A stretch of DNA of 46,746 bases from Flavobacteriaceae bacterium (lineage in GTDB: Bacteria; Bacteroidota; Bacteroidia; Flavobacteriales; Flavobacteriaceae): assembly GCA_029934835.1 (NCBI GenBank), contig JAOZLL010000010.1, forward strand, positions 1-46,746. The letters run 5' to 3'. Position numbers and translations under genes: made by a program. Every line of letters begins with the position of its first letter. Position 1 is the stretch's first letter. Of this stretch, positions 35,817 to 43,146 are shown in pieces. The notes under the pieces were generated by a model that saw only the letters and a list, made by a program, of their open reading frames with translations, was not told where the DNA came from and did not search any database.

Positions 35817-36682
35817 TATTCAAAATCCATAAAGTTAGTAGGATCAATTGGGTAACCATTATACCACAATTCAAAATGTAGGTGTGTTGCAGTACTGAGT
35901 AATCCTTCTGAACCTGCAGACGCAATAACTTCTCCTAATTTTACCAATTCACCCTGTTTTTTAAACAATTGTGAATTGTGTTTGTAAACCGATAAAAGAT
36001 TACTCCCATGATCTAAGATGATTACAAAACCGGTATCAACAGACCATTCTGAAAAAATTACAGTTCCATCGGCAACTGCTTTGATTGGAGCATCTTTTTT
36101 TACCGCAATATCAATAGCAAAATGTTGTTCATTGCTATTAAAACCATCTGTTATTGTCCCTTTAATGGGAGCAAAAAGAACTGTGCTTATTATATTTGAA
36201 TGACTCGTGTTGATATTAAACTTATCTTGATTTTCAATATTGGCTCTAAAAATTGAGTCAGCTGTGCTTGCATATAATTTTTTTGTATCAAGACTATCTT
36301 TGTCATTCTGAATAATTGAATCAATTCGTTGGTAATAATCTGACACCATTTCTTCTCCTTTTATTACCGACATCATAACACGTAATTTGGTATTATTTGT
36401 TTGGTATTCATTTTCTAATGAATCTAATTTATAGGTTAGGTCAGTTGCTTTTTTCTTTAAAGCTGTTGATGAATAGCCAGGTACATATTCACGTAAAGGT
36501 GTAAATGCAATGAGTAGTGAAGTAAGAATAATTAGTATAATAGCAAACAAACCGCTAAAAACATAAACATTAAGTCGAGATAATTTAAACGAAAATCGCT
36601 CTTCGAAGGTCTCTTCGTTTAAGATAACCATACGATATTTGTTGGTTAATCTTTCTTTTAATTTGGTGGGTTGTTTCGCCAT
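35816..36682 (-). CDS. M23-family murein endopeptidase, membrane-anchored
   Basis: A peptidoglycan hydrolase of the LytM/M23 type. The start is taken at the ATG 36682 (MAKQPTKLKERL), giving 288 residues; the longer frame begins with TTG inside a promoter element. It has a short cytoplasmic part, one membrane helix (about 39-61), a coiled-coil-like segment (KKKATDLTYKLDSLENEYQT) and a C-terminal M23 domain. Zinc ligands H187 and D191 (HFAID) and H269 in the HLHFE motif are present, with the catalytic H267. It looks active. It is coupled to the GH3-family gene. Confidence 0.92.
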   Translation of the reverse strand: MAKQPTKLKERLTNKYRMVILNEETFEERFSFKLSRLNVYVFSGLFAIILIILTSLLIAFTPLREYVPGYSSTALKKKATDLTYKLDSLENEYQTNNTKLRVMMSVIKGEEMVSDYYQRIDSIIQNDKDSLDTKKLYASTADSIFRANIENQDKFNINTSHSNIISTVLFAPIKGTITDGFNSNEQHFAIDIAVKKDAPIKAVADGTVIFSEWSVDTGFVIILDHGSNLLSVYKHNSQLFKKQGELVKLGEVIASAGSEGLLSTATHLHFELWYNGYPIDPTNFMDFE

Positions 36683-36694
36683 ATTTTGATACTG

Positions 36695-36702
36695 CAAATA
36701 TA
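36695..36702 (-). promoter_or_regulatory. -7 element of the M23 peptidase gene
   Basis: The minus strand reads TATATTTG (TAnnTTTG). The ATG at 36682 is 12 bases past it, so the leader would be only a few bases long. This supports ATG 36682 over the upstream TTG. A -33 TTG at standard distance is missing. Confidence 0.5.
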
Positions 36703-36787
36703 ATAAAGCAAGAGTATAAATTCTAATTCAAAGGAATTTTATTATTATATTAACGAATCAATTGAAAAAAGTATCTTGCCCTACTTA

Positions 36788-36920
36788 ATGAAATGAGCAT
36801 ATTTGATTTTAATATACAAGAAGATGATTAATAGCGAACACCATATGTTACCGCTAAAAAAGTGGAATTTAAACATATGTAACGAGCATGTCAAATTTTG
36901 ACACACAAGGAAATGATTAA
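36788..36920 (+). repeat. 89-bp repeat: one full copy and a partial second copy
   Basis: A full unit (36788-36876) begins ATGAAATGAGCAT and ends AACAT. It is followed directly by the first 44 bases of a second unit (36877-36920, ATGTAACGAGCATGTC). The third copy is at 43054-43142. By eye the full unit matches that copy at about 62 of 89 positions with no gaps, and the partial one at about 38 of 44. Most differences are transitions. The partial copy holds a perfect palindrome TGTCAAATTTTGACA (36889-36903). The array lies in the gap before mutY. Confidence 0.7.
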
Positions 36921-36924
36921 AAAC

Positions 36925-36964
36925 TTTTTGCGCCTTTGCGTCTTAGTGGTAAATATTTAAACAC
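36925..36964. repeat. GCG-type repeat directly before mutY
   Basis: TTTGCGCCTTTGCGTCTTAG, continuing to TGGTAAAT, precedes the mutY ATG by about ten bases. It is a close relative of the repeat before dut (33849-33889), differing at about 6 of 28 positions. It follows the 89-bp repeat array directly. Confidence 0.65.
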
Positions 36965-38026
36965 ATGAAACATCCTTTCTCTAATACTATTATAGCTTGG
37001 TATAAGCAAAACAAAAGAGATTTAGCCTGGCGACTGACTACTGATCCTTACAAAGTATGGCTTTCAGAAATTATTTTACAACAAACTAGAGTGGCTCAAG
37101 GCTTGCCTTATTATGAAAATTTTGTCAATACCTATCATACAATTCATGATTTAGCAAAAGCATCAGAGCAAGAAGTATTAAAATTATGGCAAGGTTTAGG
37201 CTACTATTCTAGAGCACGTAACTTACATGCAACTGCTAAATATATTTCAAATGAATTAGATGGTGTATTTCCAACAAATTATAACGACTTACTTAAACTA
37301 AAAGGAGTTGGTGATTATACAGCATCTGCGATAGCTTCATTTTGTTATAATGAGGTTACACCTACAGTAGATGGGAATGTATATCGTGTTTTAGCTCGGT
37401 ATTTTGGTATTAAAACACTAATTAATACACCTGTTGCCAAAAAAGAGTTCAAATTACTTGCGCAAGAACTGATCGATACTAAAAATCCTGGATTGTTCAA
37501 CCAAGCCATCATGGAATTTGGTGCTTTGCAGTGTTCTCCTAAACTACCCAATTGTGAAAAATGTTCACTATCAGATTCTTGTATGGCATTACAAAAGAAT
37601 CAAGTTGGTGTATTTCCTTTCAAGAATAAAAAACTAAAAGTTAGAAACCGCTATTTTAATTATCTTGTTATTCAAACAAATAACCAAGAAACGGTATTGC
37701 AACAACGTGAAGGTAAAGGAATTTGGCAAAATTTATATGAATTTCCTCTAATTGAAACTACAACAGAAGTTGATTTTTTACAATTATTTCAAGAATCAGA
37801 GTTTATGGATTTTGTAGAAAATCAAGATTTCACTTTAATCGAACTTACTCCCAAAAGTATCATACACAAACTTTCGCATCAGCATTTAAGTATTAAGTTT
37901 TGGTTGTTAGAGGTTTCTGATTGGCATAGTGAAACCCTTAGTTTAAGTAGGGTAAAATCATTACCAGTACCCATTATTGTACATAAATTTATAGAGGAAT
38001 ATTGGGAGAATGGTCAAGATAAATAG
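36965..38026 (+). CDS. mutY: A/G-specific adenine glycosylase MutY
   Basis: MutY removes adenine mispaired with 8-oxoguanine. The 353-residue protein has the catalytic region EIILQQTRVAQGLPYY, the helix-hairpin-helix LKGVGDYTASAIASF, the catalytic aspartate in PTVDGNVYRV, the iron-sulfur cluster cysteines (C-x6-C-x2-C-x5-C in CSPKLPNCEKCSLSDSC) and a C-terminal NUDIX-like recognition domain. ssb follows after 29 bases. mutY-ssb-gld gene order is typical of flavobacteria. Its leader is made of two kinds of repeat. Confidence 0.96.
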   Translation: MKHPFSNTIIAWYKQNKRDLAWRLTTDPYKVWLSEIILQQTRVAQGLPYYENFVNTYHTIHDLAKASEQEVLKLWQGLGYYSRARNLHATAKYISNELDGVFPTNYNDLLKLKGVGDYTASAIASFCYNEVTPTVDGNVYRVLARYFGIKTLINTPVAKKEFKLLAQELIDTKNPGLFNQAIMEFGALQCSPKLPNCEKCSLSDSCMALQKNQVGVFPFKNKKLKVRNRYFNYLVIQTNNQETVLQQREGKGIWQNLYEFPLIETTTEVDFLQLFQESEFMDFVENQDFTLIELTPKSIIHKLSHQHLSIKFWLLEVSDWHSETLSLSRVKSLPVPIIVHKFIEEYWENGQDK

Positions 38027-38034
38027 TAACTTTG
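38002..38034 (+). promoter_or_regulatory. Promoter of ssb
   Basis: TAACTTTG at 38027-38034 matches TAnnTTTG. A TTG at 38002-38004 gives a somewhat long spacer of 22 bases. The -7 element begins just after the mutY stop, so ssb likely has its own transcript in addition to read-through. Confidence 0.5.
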
Positions 38035-38055
38035 AAAAAATAAAATTTTTGTATT

Positions 38056-38487
38056 ATGAATGGAACACTAAACAAAGTAATGTTAATAGGACATTTAGGT
38101 GATGAAGTAAAAATGCACTATTTTGATGAAGGAAATTCTATTGGTAGATTTCCTTTGGCAACAAACGAAAGCTACATCAACAAAGATGGTGATAAAGTCA
38201 CCACTACGGAATGGCATAATGTAGTGGTACGTAATAAACTCGCTGAAATTTGTGAAAAGTATTTGACAAAAGGTGATAAAATTTATTGTGAAGGACAAAT
38301 CAAAACAAGACAATGGACTGCTGATGATGGGCAAACACGTTATATGACTGAAATTCATGTAAGAGATTTAACATTTTTGACCAATAAAAAAAGTGAAGGA
38401 CAAAAAGAAAAACCTACAACTCCTACTAAGGAGACCAAACCTTTACCACCTAAAAAAACATCTAATGATGATGATTTACCTTTCTAA
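38056..38487 (+). CDS. ssb: Single-stranded DNA-binding protein
   Basis: SSB coats single-stranded DNA during replication and repair and recruits partners such as RecO through its C-terminal tip. The 143-residue protein has an OB-fold (1-110, LNKVMLIGHLGDEV, TTEWHNVVV), a short proline- and lysine-rich linker and the acidic tip DDDLPF. It sits between mutY and gldD. Confidence 0.97.
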   Translation: MNGTLNKVMLIGHLGDEVKMHYFDEGNSIGRFPLATNESYINKDGDKVTTTEWHNVVVRNKLAEICEKYLTKGDKIYCEGQIKTRQWTADDGQTRYMTEIHVRDLTFLTNKKSEGQKEKPTTPTKETKPLPPKKTSNDDDLPF

Positions 38488-38543
38488 ATAATAAGGAATG
38501 AGATAAATCGTTTAGTTAAATTAATTAATTAAAAAGTCTTTTT

Positions 38544-39122
38544 ATGAATGGGAATTCTTTTCCAAAACTTATTGTAGTTATATTAACTATTGGGATAAGT
38601 TTTTTTTTATCTTCCTGTAAAGAGGATGTGTATCCAAAACCAAAATCCTATCTGCATTTAGCTTATCCTATTGCTGAATACCAACGATTCAAAAATGATT
38701 GTCCTTATTCATTTGCTATATCTAACGAAAGCCACATTAAATTTGAACAAGGTTGCAAAGCACGTATTAATTATCCTAAGTTAAATGCAAATGTGCATAT
38801 AACCTACAGACGTGTACACAATAATCTTAAAGAAATTTTAGCTGAAGCGGATCGTTTAACGACCAAACATACCGTAAAAGCGGATGTAATTATTCCATAT
38901 CCGTTTGAGAATAGAGAGAAAAATGTATATGGAGTCTTATTTGAAGTACAAGGTCAAAGTGCTTCAAATGTACAATTTCATTTGACAGATAGTAGCAAAC
39001 ATGTTATCACAGCTGCACTTTATTTTAAAGTAAAACCCAATTATGATTCTATCTATCCAGCTGTAGATTATATTAAAAATGATATGATGAAAATGATGGA
39101 GACTTTTGAGTGGAATGAGTAA
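38544..39122 (+). CDS. gldD: Gliding motility lipoprotein GldD
   Basis: GldD is a lipoprotein required for gliding in Flavobacterium johnsoniae; its exact role is not settled. The 192-residue protein has a lipoprotein signal with the modified cysteine C25 (FLSSCKED), then the family motif YPKPKSYLHLAYP and an extracytoplasmic domain with conserved PYPFENREKNVYG and FHLTDSSKHVITAALYF. It follows ssb after 56 bases. In F. johnsoniae gldE lies between ssb and gldD, but here it is missing. It converges on the YdeI-like gene. Confidence 0.93.
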   Translation: MNGNSFPKLIVVILTIGISFFLSSCKEDVYPKPKSYLHLAYPIAEYQRFKNDCPYSFAISNESHIKFEQGCKARINYPKLNANVHITYRRVHNNLKEILAEADRLTTKHTVKADVIIPYPFENREKNVYGVLFEVQGQSASNVQFHLTDSSKHVITAALYFKVKPNYDSIYPAVDYIKNDMMKMMETFEWNE

Positions 39123-39162
39123 TGGTTTAATACGAATAGGTAAAACATATTCAGAATAACAA

Positions 39163-39678
39163 TCATTTATACCTACTATTCTTAAAAGCCAGGTTTAATT
39201 CTTTATAGTCAAGTTTACCTTTTACTTGAATTAAATAATCTCTAATAATCATAGTCTTTTCCAACTGTTTTTGTTCCCTTTTAAAAGTATTTACTAGATG
39301 TAAAAGAGATCTTTGTTTGCCTTTGGTTAAGTCATGAAATATAGTATCAAAAGCTATATCTTGTTCTAGGAGTTCTTTAAAAACTTCAGGAATTGGTAAT
39401 CCATATTTACTGGTATCACTCTTTAAAGTTAAGCTAACTTCATCATGCCAATCAATTTTGGCTTGTTTTCGAATAGCAGCATTTACATTGACAAAATAAC
39501 CTAAATCACCAGCTGATAATATGCCACATTGAAAAGAGGTGGAGTTGTTTATTGTACAAATAACTCTTTTACCTTCTTTGAGTAAGTTATGGGAAATTCT
39601 ATCAGGAATTTTAAAATGGTAACTCCATACCCTACTTTTTTGAAACTTATCTAATATACTTCTGAATGTGTACTCCAT
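39163..39678 (-). CDS. DUF1905 / YdeI-OmdA-type protein
   Basis: A 171-residue protein with an N-terminal DUF1905 domain (EYTFRSILDKFQKSRVWSYHFKIPD) and a C-terminal part like the OmdA/YdeI family (TKGKQRSLLHLVNTFKREQKQLEKTM). The family has been linked to bacteriocin or stress resistance, but no biochemical role is assured. The start fits the family N-terminus. The ATG comes directly after the terminator hairpin of the upstream subtilase gene, which is unusual. Confidence 0.82.
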   Translation of the reverse strand: MEYTFRSILDKFQKSRVWSYHFKIPDRISHNLLKEGKRVICTINNSTSFQCGILSAGDLGYFVNVNAAIRKQAKIDWHDEVSLTLKSDTSKYGLPIPEVFKELLEQDIAFDTIFHDLTKGKQRSLLHLVNTFKREQKQLEKTMIIRDYLIQVKGKLDYKELNLAFKNSRYK

Positions 39679-39708
39679 AAAAAAACCTGCTTTAGTGTAA
39701 AAGCAGGT
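39679..39708 (-). terminator. Terminator of the subtilase gene, touching the next start codon
   Basis: ACCTGCTTT (39685-39693), loop AGTGTA and AAAGCAGGT (39700-39708) form a 9-bp stem. On the minus strand it is followed by a T-run ending at 39679, directly before the ATG (39678) of the YdeI-like gene. Confidence 0.75.
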
Positions 39709-39738
39709 CTTAAAGTTGTAAAAATTATTATTTAGATT

Positions 39739-41448
39739 TTATTTTTTAGCATTGACCATATTATGTGCCATAACTAATGCATTATAAGCATTTAAAATTC
39801 TACCTTTTACGGATAGTTCATCAAAGCTTTTTTCTTCATCTTTTGTTCCTGGAACAATTACATTTCCATGATATTCAATACCTGAATCTATAATGATATG
39901 TTTTACTTGGCTAGCTGTTAAGCTAGGATAGTAGGAACGAACTAAGGCTGCAACACCAGCAACTTCTGGAGAAGCCATTGATGTTCCTTGAATAGAACGA
40001 TACTCATCTTTAGGAACGGTAGAGTAAATCTCTAAACCTGGTGCAAAAACATCAACACGAGTTTTACCATAGTTTGAGAATGTAGCACATAATTGTTTAT
40101 CAAAATGACGTGTCATTGCACCTACAGTAAGTACGTTATCTGCAATTTCAGTTGCTCCGTTTATAGGAGAATCGGTTGGATAATGTAAATGCTCTTGCAT
40201 ATCAATATTTTCACCATTATTTCCTGCGGCTTTTACTAATAATACATCATGCTTTTCAGCATATTTGATAGCATCATAAACCCATTCGCTATTAGGAGAA
40301 TACGCTTTTCCAAAACTCATATTAACTACTTTTGCTCCATTGTCAACTACATAACGAATTGCCAAAGCAACATCTTTATCATACTCATCACCATCTGGTA
40401 CAGCTCTTACTACCATTAATGCTACGTTATGCGCAACTCCATTCATTCCAACACCATTATTTCTTTCCGCACAGATTATACCTGAAACGTGTGTTCCGTG
40501 CATTTCACCATCTTTAGAACCAATTACATAATTGTTTCCATATTTATTATCAAAAAAATCATCTGGATTATCTCCTGTTACACGACCTTTAAAATCTACA
40601 TTATACATCGTTTCAACTTGACTACTAAAATAATCAACTCCTCTTTGAACTCTACTTAGACCTTCTTCAAGAGTTGCTCCTGAAGCTTTAATGTTCATTA
40701 ACATCCTTTTACCAGCCCCAACAGTTTTATCATCAGTCTCTAAGCCCATTAAATCATCTACTGAATACTCATCTTTACCTAAAAGCTCTTTTACTTTTTT
40801 ATCAGCATCCGTTACTGTATTAATCATTCCTTGGTAGAATGCTTTTTGACCAGCTGCTTGTTTAACTTCAGAAGTAACCTCTTCGTTTAATTTAGTATAA
40901 TATTCAAATTCTGCTTTGTCAGCTTCTGCAATTTGATCTGCCGTTTTATCAGCATATTTAGGCGCTAATTTTGCAACCAAACGTGTAACCTCTAATTGTT
41001 CTGGTGCAGTAGAACCATTTTCTCCACCTAAGAAATTCCAACCATGAATATCATCAATATAACCATTGTTATCATCATCTTTTCCATTATTAACTATCTC
41101 ATCCTCGTTTGTCCAAGCTACATTTTTAAGATCTGCGTGCTCAATATCAACTCCTGAATCAATAACACCTACAATAACAGTTTGTCCTTTTTTATCCTTT
41201 ACAAATTCATAGGCTTTTGCTAAACTCATTCCTGGGATAGAATCAGAATACACATTCATGTGTGGCCAATTTTGAACTTCTTCTTTGCTCATTTCACTGG
41301 CTCTAGCTACTACATTATCTGTAGCTGTTGTTACTACATAAGTTTTAACAGCTTCGGTTGTAGTTGTTGTCGTTGCTGTTTTGGTCGTTCCACAACTCGA
41401 TACTGTTATGGCTAACCCAATTCCTAATACTAATTTGATAATTTTCAT
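39739..41448 (-). CDS. S8-family serine protease (subtilase), lipoprotein
   Basis: A 569-residue secreted subtilisin-like protease. A lipoprotein signal (1-18) precedes C19 (TVSSCG), so it should be anchored in a membrane. A threonine-rich linker follows. The catalytic triad is D97 (VIDSGVD), H317 (MHGTHVSG) and S490 (GTSMASPEVAG), with the oxyanion asparagine N410 (AAGNNG). About 200 residues lie between D97 and H317, far more than in subtilisin. The insert is rich in charged helices. There is no T9SS sorting domain. Substrates are unknown. Confidence 0.93.
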   Translation of the reverse strand: MKIIKLVLGIGLAITVSSCGTTKTATTTTTTEAVKTYVVTTATDNVVARASEMSKEEVQNWPHMNVYSDSIPGMSLAKAYEFVKDKKGQTVIVGVIDSGVDIEHADLKNVAWTNEDEIVNNGKDDDNNGYIDDIHGWNFLGGENGSTAPEQLEVTRLVAKLAPKYADKTADQIAEADKAEFEYYTKLNEEVTSEVKQAAGQKAFYQGMINTVTDADKKVKELLGKDEYSVDDLMGLETDDKTVGAGKRMLMNIKASGATLEEGLSRVQRGVDYFSSQVETMYNVDFKGRVTGDNPDDFFDNKYGNNYVIGSKDGEMHGTHVSGIICAERNNGVGMNGVAHNVALMVVRAVPDGDEYDKDVALAIRYVVDNGAKVVNMSFGKAYSPNSEWVYDAIKYAEKHDVLLVKAAGNNGENIDMQEHLHYPTDSPINGATEIADNVLTVGAMTRHFDKQLCATFSNYGKTRVDVFAPGLEIYSTVPKDEYRSIQGTSMASPEVAGVAALVRSYYPSLTASQVKHIIIDSGIEYHGNVIVPGTKDEEKSFDELSVKGRILNAYNALVMAHNMVNAKK

Positions 41449-41505
41449 GTTATTGGTATTTGTTTAATTTATTATTAGTCTAATTTATTCTGTATTTGTT
41501 ACGAA

Positions 41506-42366
41506 TTATTTAAAAACTTCGTTAAAGCTAAAGGTCTGATCTAATCGAACTCCTTTTTCAGTATGTTTAACTGTGCACAATTCGTTAACTGCATCGTGTT
41601 CTAAAAATAATACATAGTTCTCATCGGCTGCTTTTTTCATAAAACTATCTTTTTCTTGCATAGTAATCAGTGGCCTTGTATCATAACCCATCACATAAGG
41701 TAGAGGAATATGCCCAACAGTAGGCAATAAATCAGCCATAAAAACTAAAGTTTTATCTTGATATTTTATATGTGGAATCATTTGTTTTTCGGTATGACCA
41801 TCTGCTAAAAAGATTCCAAAACCTAATTCGCTTTTTTCTATGTAATCCGTATTGTTTAGTGCAATAAACTCTAGTTGCCCACTACTTTCCATTGGATTTA
41901 TGTTCTCTTTTAAAAATGAAGCTTTCTCTCTCTGATTAGGAACTGTTGCCCATTGCCAATGGTTGGCATTACTCCAAAATTTAGCATTTTTAAAAGCGGG
42001 TTCGTAACCTGTTCTGTCTTTATTCCATTGAATACTTCCACCACAATGGTCGAAGTGTAAATGAGTTAGGAATACATCGGTAATATCATCTCTGTGAAAT
42101 CCATGTAGCGCTAACGAACTATCTAATGAAAAGTCGCCATACATATAAAAATAACCAAAGAATTGGTCAGATTGCTTGTTACCAATACCCGTATCTATTA
42201 GTATTAATCGATTCCCATCTTCTATAAGCATACTACGCATACTCATAGAAATCATGTTGTTAGCATCCGCCGGATTGGTGCGTTGCCATAAAGATTTTGG
42301 CACTACACCAAACATGGCTCCACCATCAAGCTTAAAATTACCAGTTTCTATAGGGTATATTTTCAT
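41506..42366 (-). CDS. MBL-fold metallo-hydrolase
   Basis: A 286-residue metallo-beta-lactamase-fold hydrolase. The metal motif HLHFDH gives ligands H102, H104, D106 and H107, with a later histidine in DGHTEKQ and an aspartate in FMADLLPT. There is no signal peptide, so it is cytoplasmic. The family includes lactonases, glyoxalases and others. The overall layout recalls quorum-quenching lactonases, but substrate assignment is not justified. It lies between the subtilase gene and tRNA-Cys, with a terminator between it and the tRNA. Confidence 0.88.
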   Translation of the reverse strand: MKIYPIETGNFKLDGGAMFGVVPKSLWQRTNPADANNMISMSMRSMLIEDGNRLILIDTGIGNKQSDQFFGYFYMYGDFSLDSSLALHGFHRDDITDVFLTHLHFDHCGGSIQWNKDRTGYEPAFKNAKFWSNANHWQWATVPNQREKASFLKENINPMESSGQLEFIALNNTDYIEKSELGFGIFLADGHTEKQMIPHIKYQDKTLVFMADLLPTVGHIPLPYVMGYDTRPLITMQEKDSFMKKAADENYVLFLEHDAVNELCTVKHTEKGVRLDQTFSFNEVFK

Positions 42367-42425
42367 TATTAAATGCTAATGAACAAAGTTGCGTAAAATT
42401 CAGCTAAATCTTTGTTAATAAAAAC

Positions 42426-42457
42426 AAAAAACCATCTCACTAAAAGTGGATGGTTTT
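42426..42457 (-). terminator. Terminator of tRNA-Cys
   Basis: AAAACCATC and GATGGTTTT form a stem, extended by CACT/AGTG on the inside, with A-run (T on the minus strand) at its left. It begins a few bases after the tRNA on the minus strand. Confidence 0.8.
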
Positions 42458-42459
42458 AG

Positions 42460-42531
42460 AGGCGTCAATCGGATTCGAACCGATGTACATGCTTTTGCAG
42501 AGCATTGCCTAAGCCACTCGGCCATGACGCC
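42460..42531 (-). tRNA. tRNA-Cys (anticodon GCA)
   Basis: On the minus strand the acceptor strands GGCGTCA and TGACGCC pair, with U as discriminator. The anticodon stem ATGCT/AGCAT holds the loop CTGCAAA, giving GCA. The T-arm contains GGTTCGAATCC. CCA is not encoded. It is 72 bases long. Confidence 0.97.
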
Positions 42532-42575
42532 AATATTTATGGATTGCAAATTTACTAAAAAATATACTTTGAAAA

Positions 42576-42947
42576 CTACTTTTTTTTATGTTTCTGTTTT
42601 TTACTCAGAATGATACTTACATCGGCAACATTTCCACCTATTGGAGGATTTATTTTAGCCACTTTTACAGTGGCTTTATGAATCATTTGTATTTCTTTGA
42701 GCATTCTGTTGAGAATTCTATCCGCAACATGCTCTAGCAGTGCTGAACGAATTGCCATTTCTTCTTTTACAATTCTATTTATATGTACATAATCTACGGT
42801 GTCAGATAATACATCTGACTTAGCTGATTTTTTTAAATTTGCTTTTACTAGTACATCAACACTATAAGCACTTCCTATTTTGCCTTCTTCTTCTAAACAG
42901 CCGTGATTGGCAAACAATCGAATATCATTTATTTTTATTGTACCCAT
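42576..42947 (-). CDS. folB: Dihydroneopterin aldolase
   Basis: FolB splits dihydroneopterin to 6-hydroxymethyl-dihydropterin in folate synthesis. The 123-residue protein has the tunnelling fold: IKINDIRLFANHGCLEEEG with the catalytic region near the N-terminus, DTVDYVHINRIV, and LLEHVADRIL with the conserved glutamate. The C-terminal lysine-rich tail is an extension. It lies just upstream of tRNA-Cys on the same strand. Confidence 0.93.
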   Translation of the reverse strand: MGTIKINDIRLFANHGCLEEEGKIGSAYSVDVLVKANLKKSAKSDVLSDTVDYVHINRIVKEEMAIRSALLEHVADRILNRMLKEIQMIHKATVKVAKINPPIGGNVADVSIILSKKQKHKKK

Positions 42948-43053
42948 AATGAGTTTATTTTGGGGCTAAAATTACTCTTAAAACTTAAATATTTGTATTG
43001 TAATCGATAAATTTTAAATTAGTAGCTTTGAAAACCAATCAAAACAACAGATT

Positions 43054-43142
43054 ATGAAACGAGCATGTCCAATCTTGACACACAAAGGAATGACTAATGG
43101 TGAACAGCATGTGTCACCCATAAAAAATAAAAATTTAGACAC
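43054..43142 (+). repeat. 89-bp repeat, copy before the metalloprotease gene
   Basis: This unit begins ATGAAACGAGCATGTCC and ends at ACAC, exactly before the metalloprotease ATG at 43143. It is homologous to the units at 36788-36920. The repeat keeps the same 89-base length to the next ATG in both places. Confidence 0.7.
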
Positions 43143-43146
43143 ATGA
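43054..43146 (+). CDS. Possible 30-residue leader peptide inside the 89-bp repeat
   Basis: An open frame beginning MKRACPILTHKGM and ending KNKNLDT fills the repeat. Its stop TGA overlaps the ATG of the downstream metalloprotease (ATGA), the classic arrangement for translational coupling. In the homologous unit at 36788 the frame is broken at codon 3 (TGA). It may be an accident of the repeat. No known peptide is recognised. Confidence 0.3.
   Translation: MKRACPILTHKGMTNGEQHVSPIKNKNLDT

Noticed and set aside
36683-36697. TTG start for the M23 peptidase
   Set aside because: The TTG lies within the TATATTTG -7 element, and the ATG at 36682 fits the family N-terminus.
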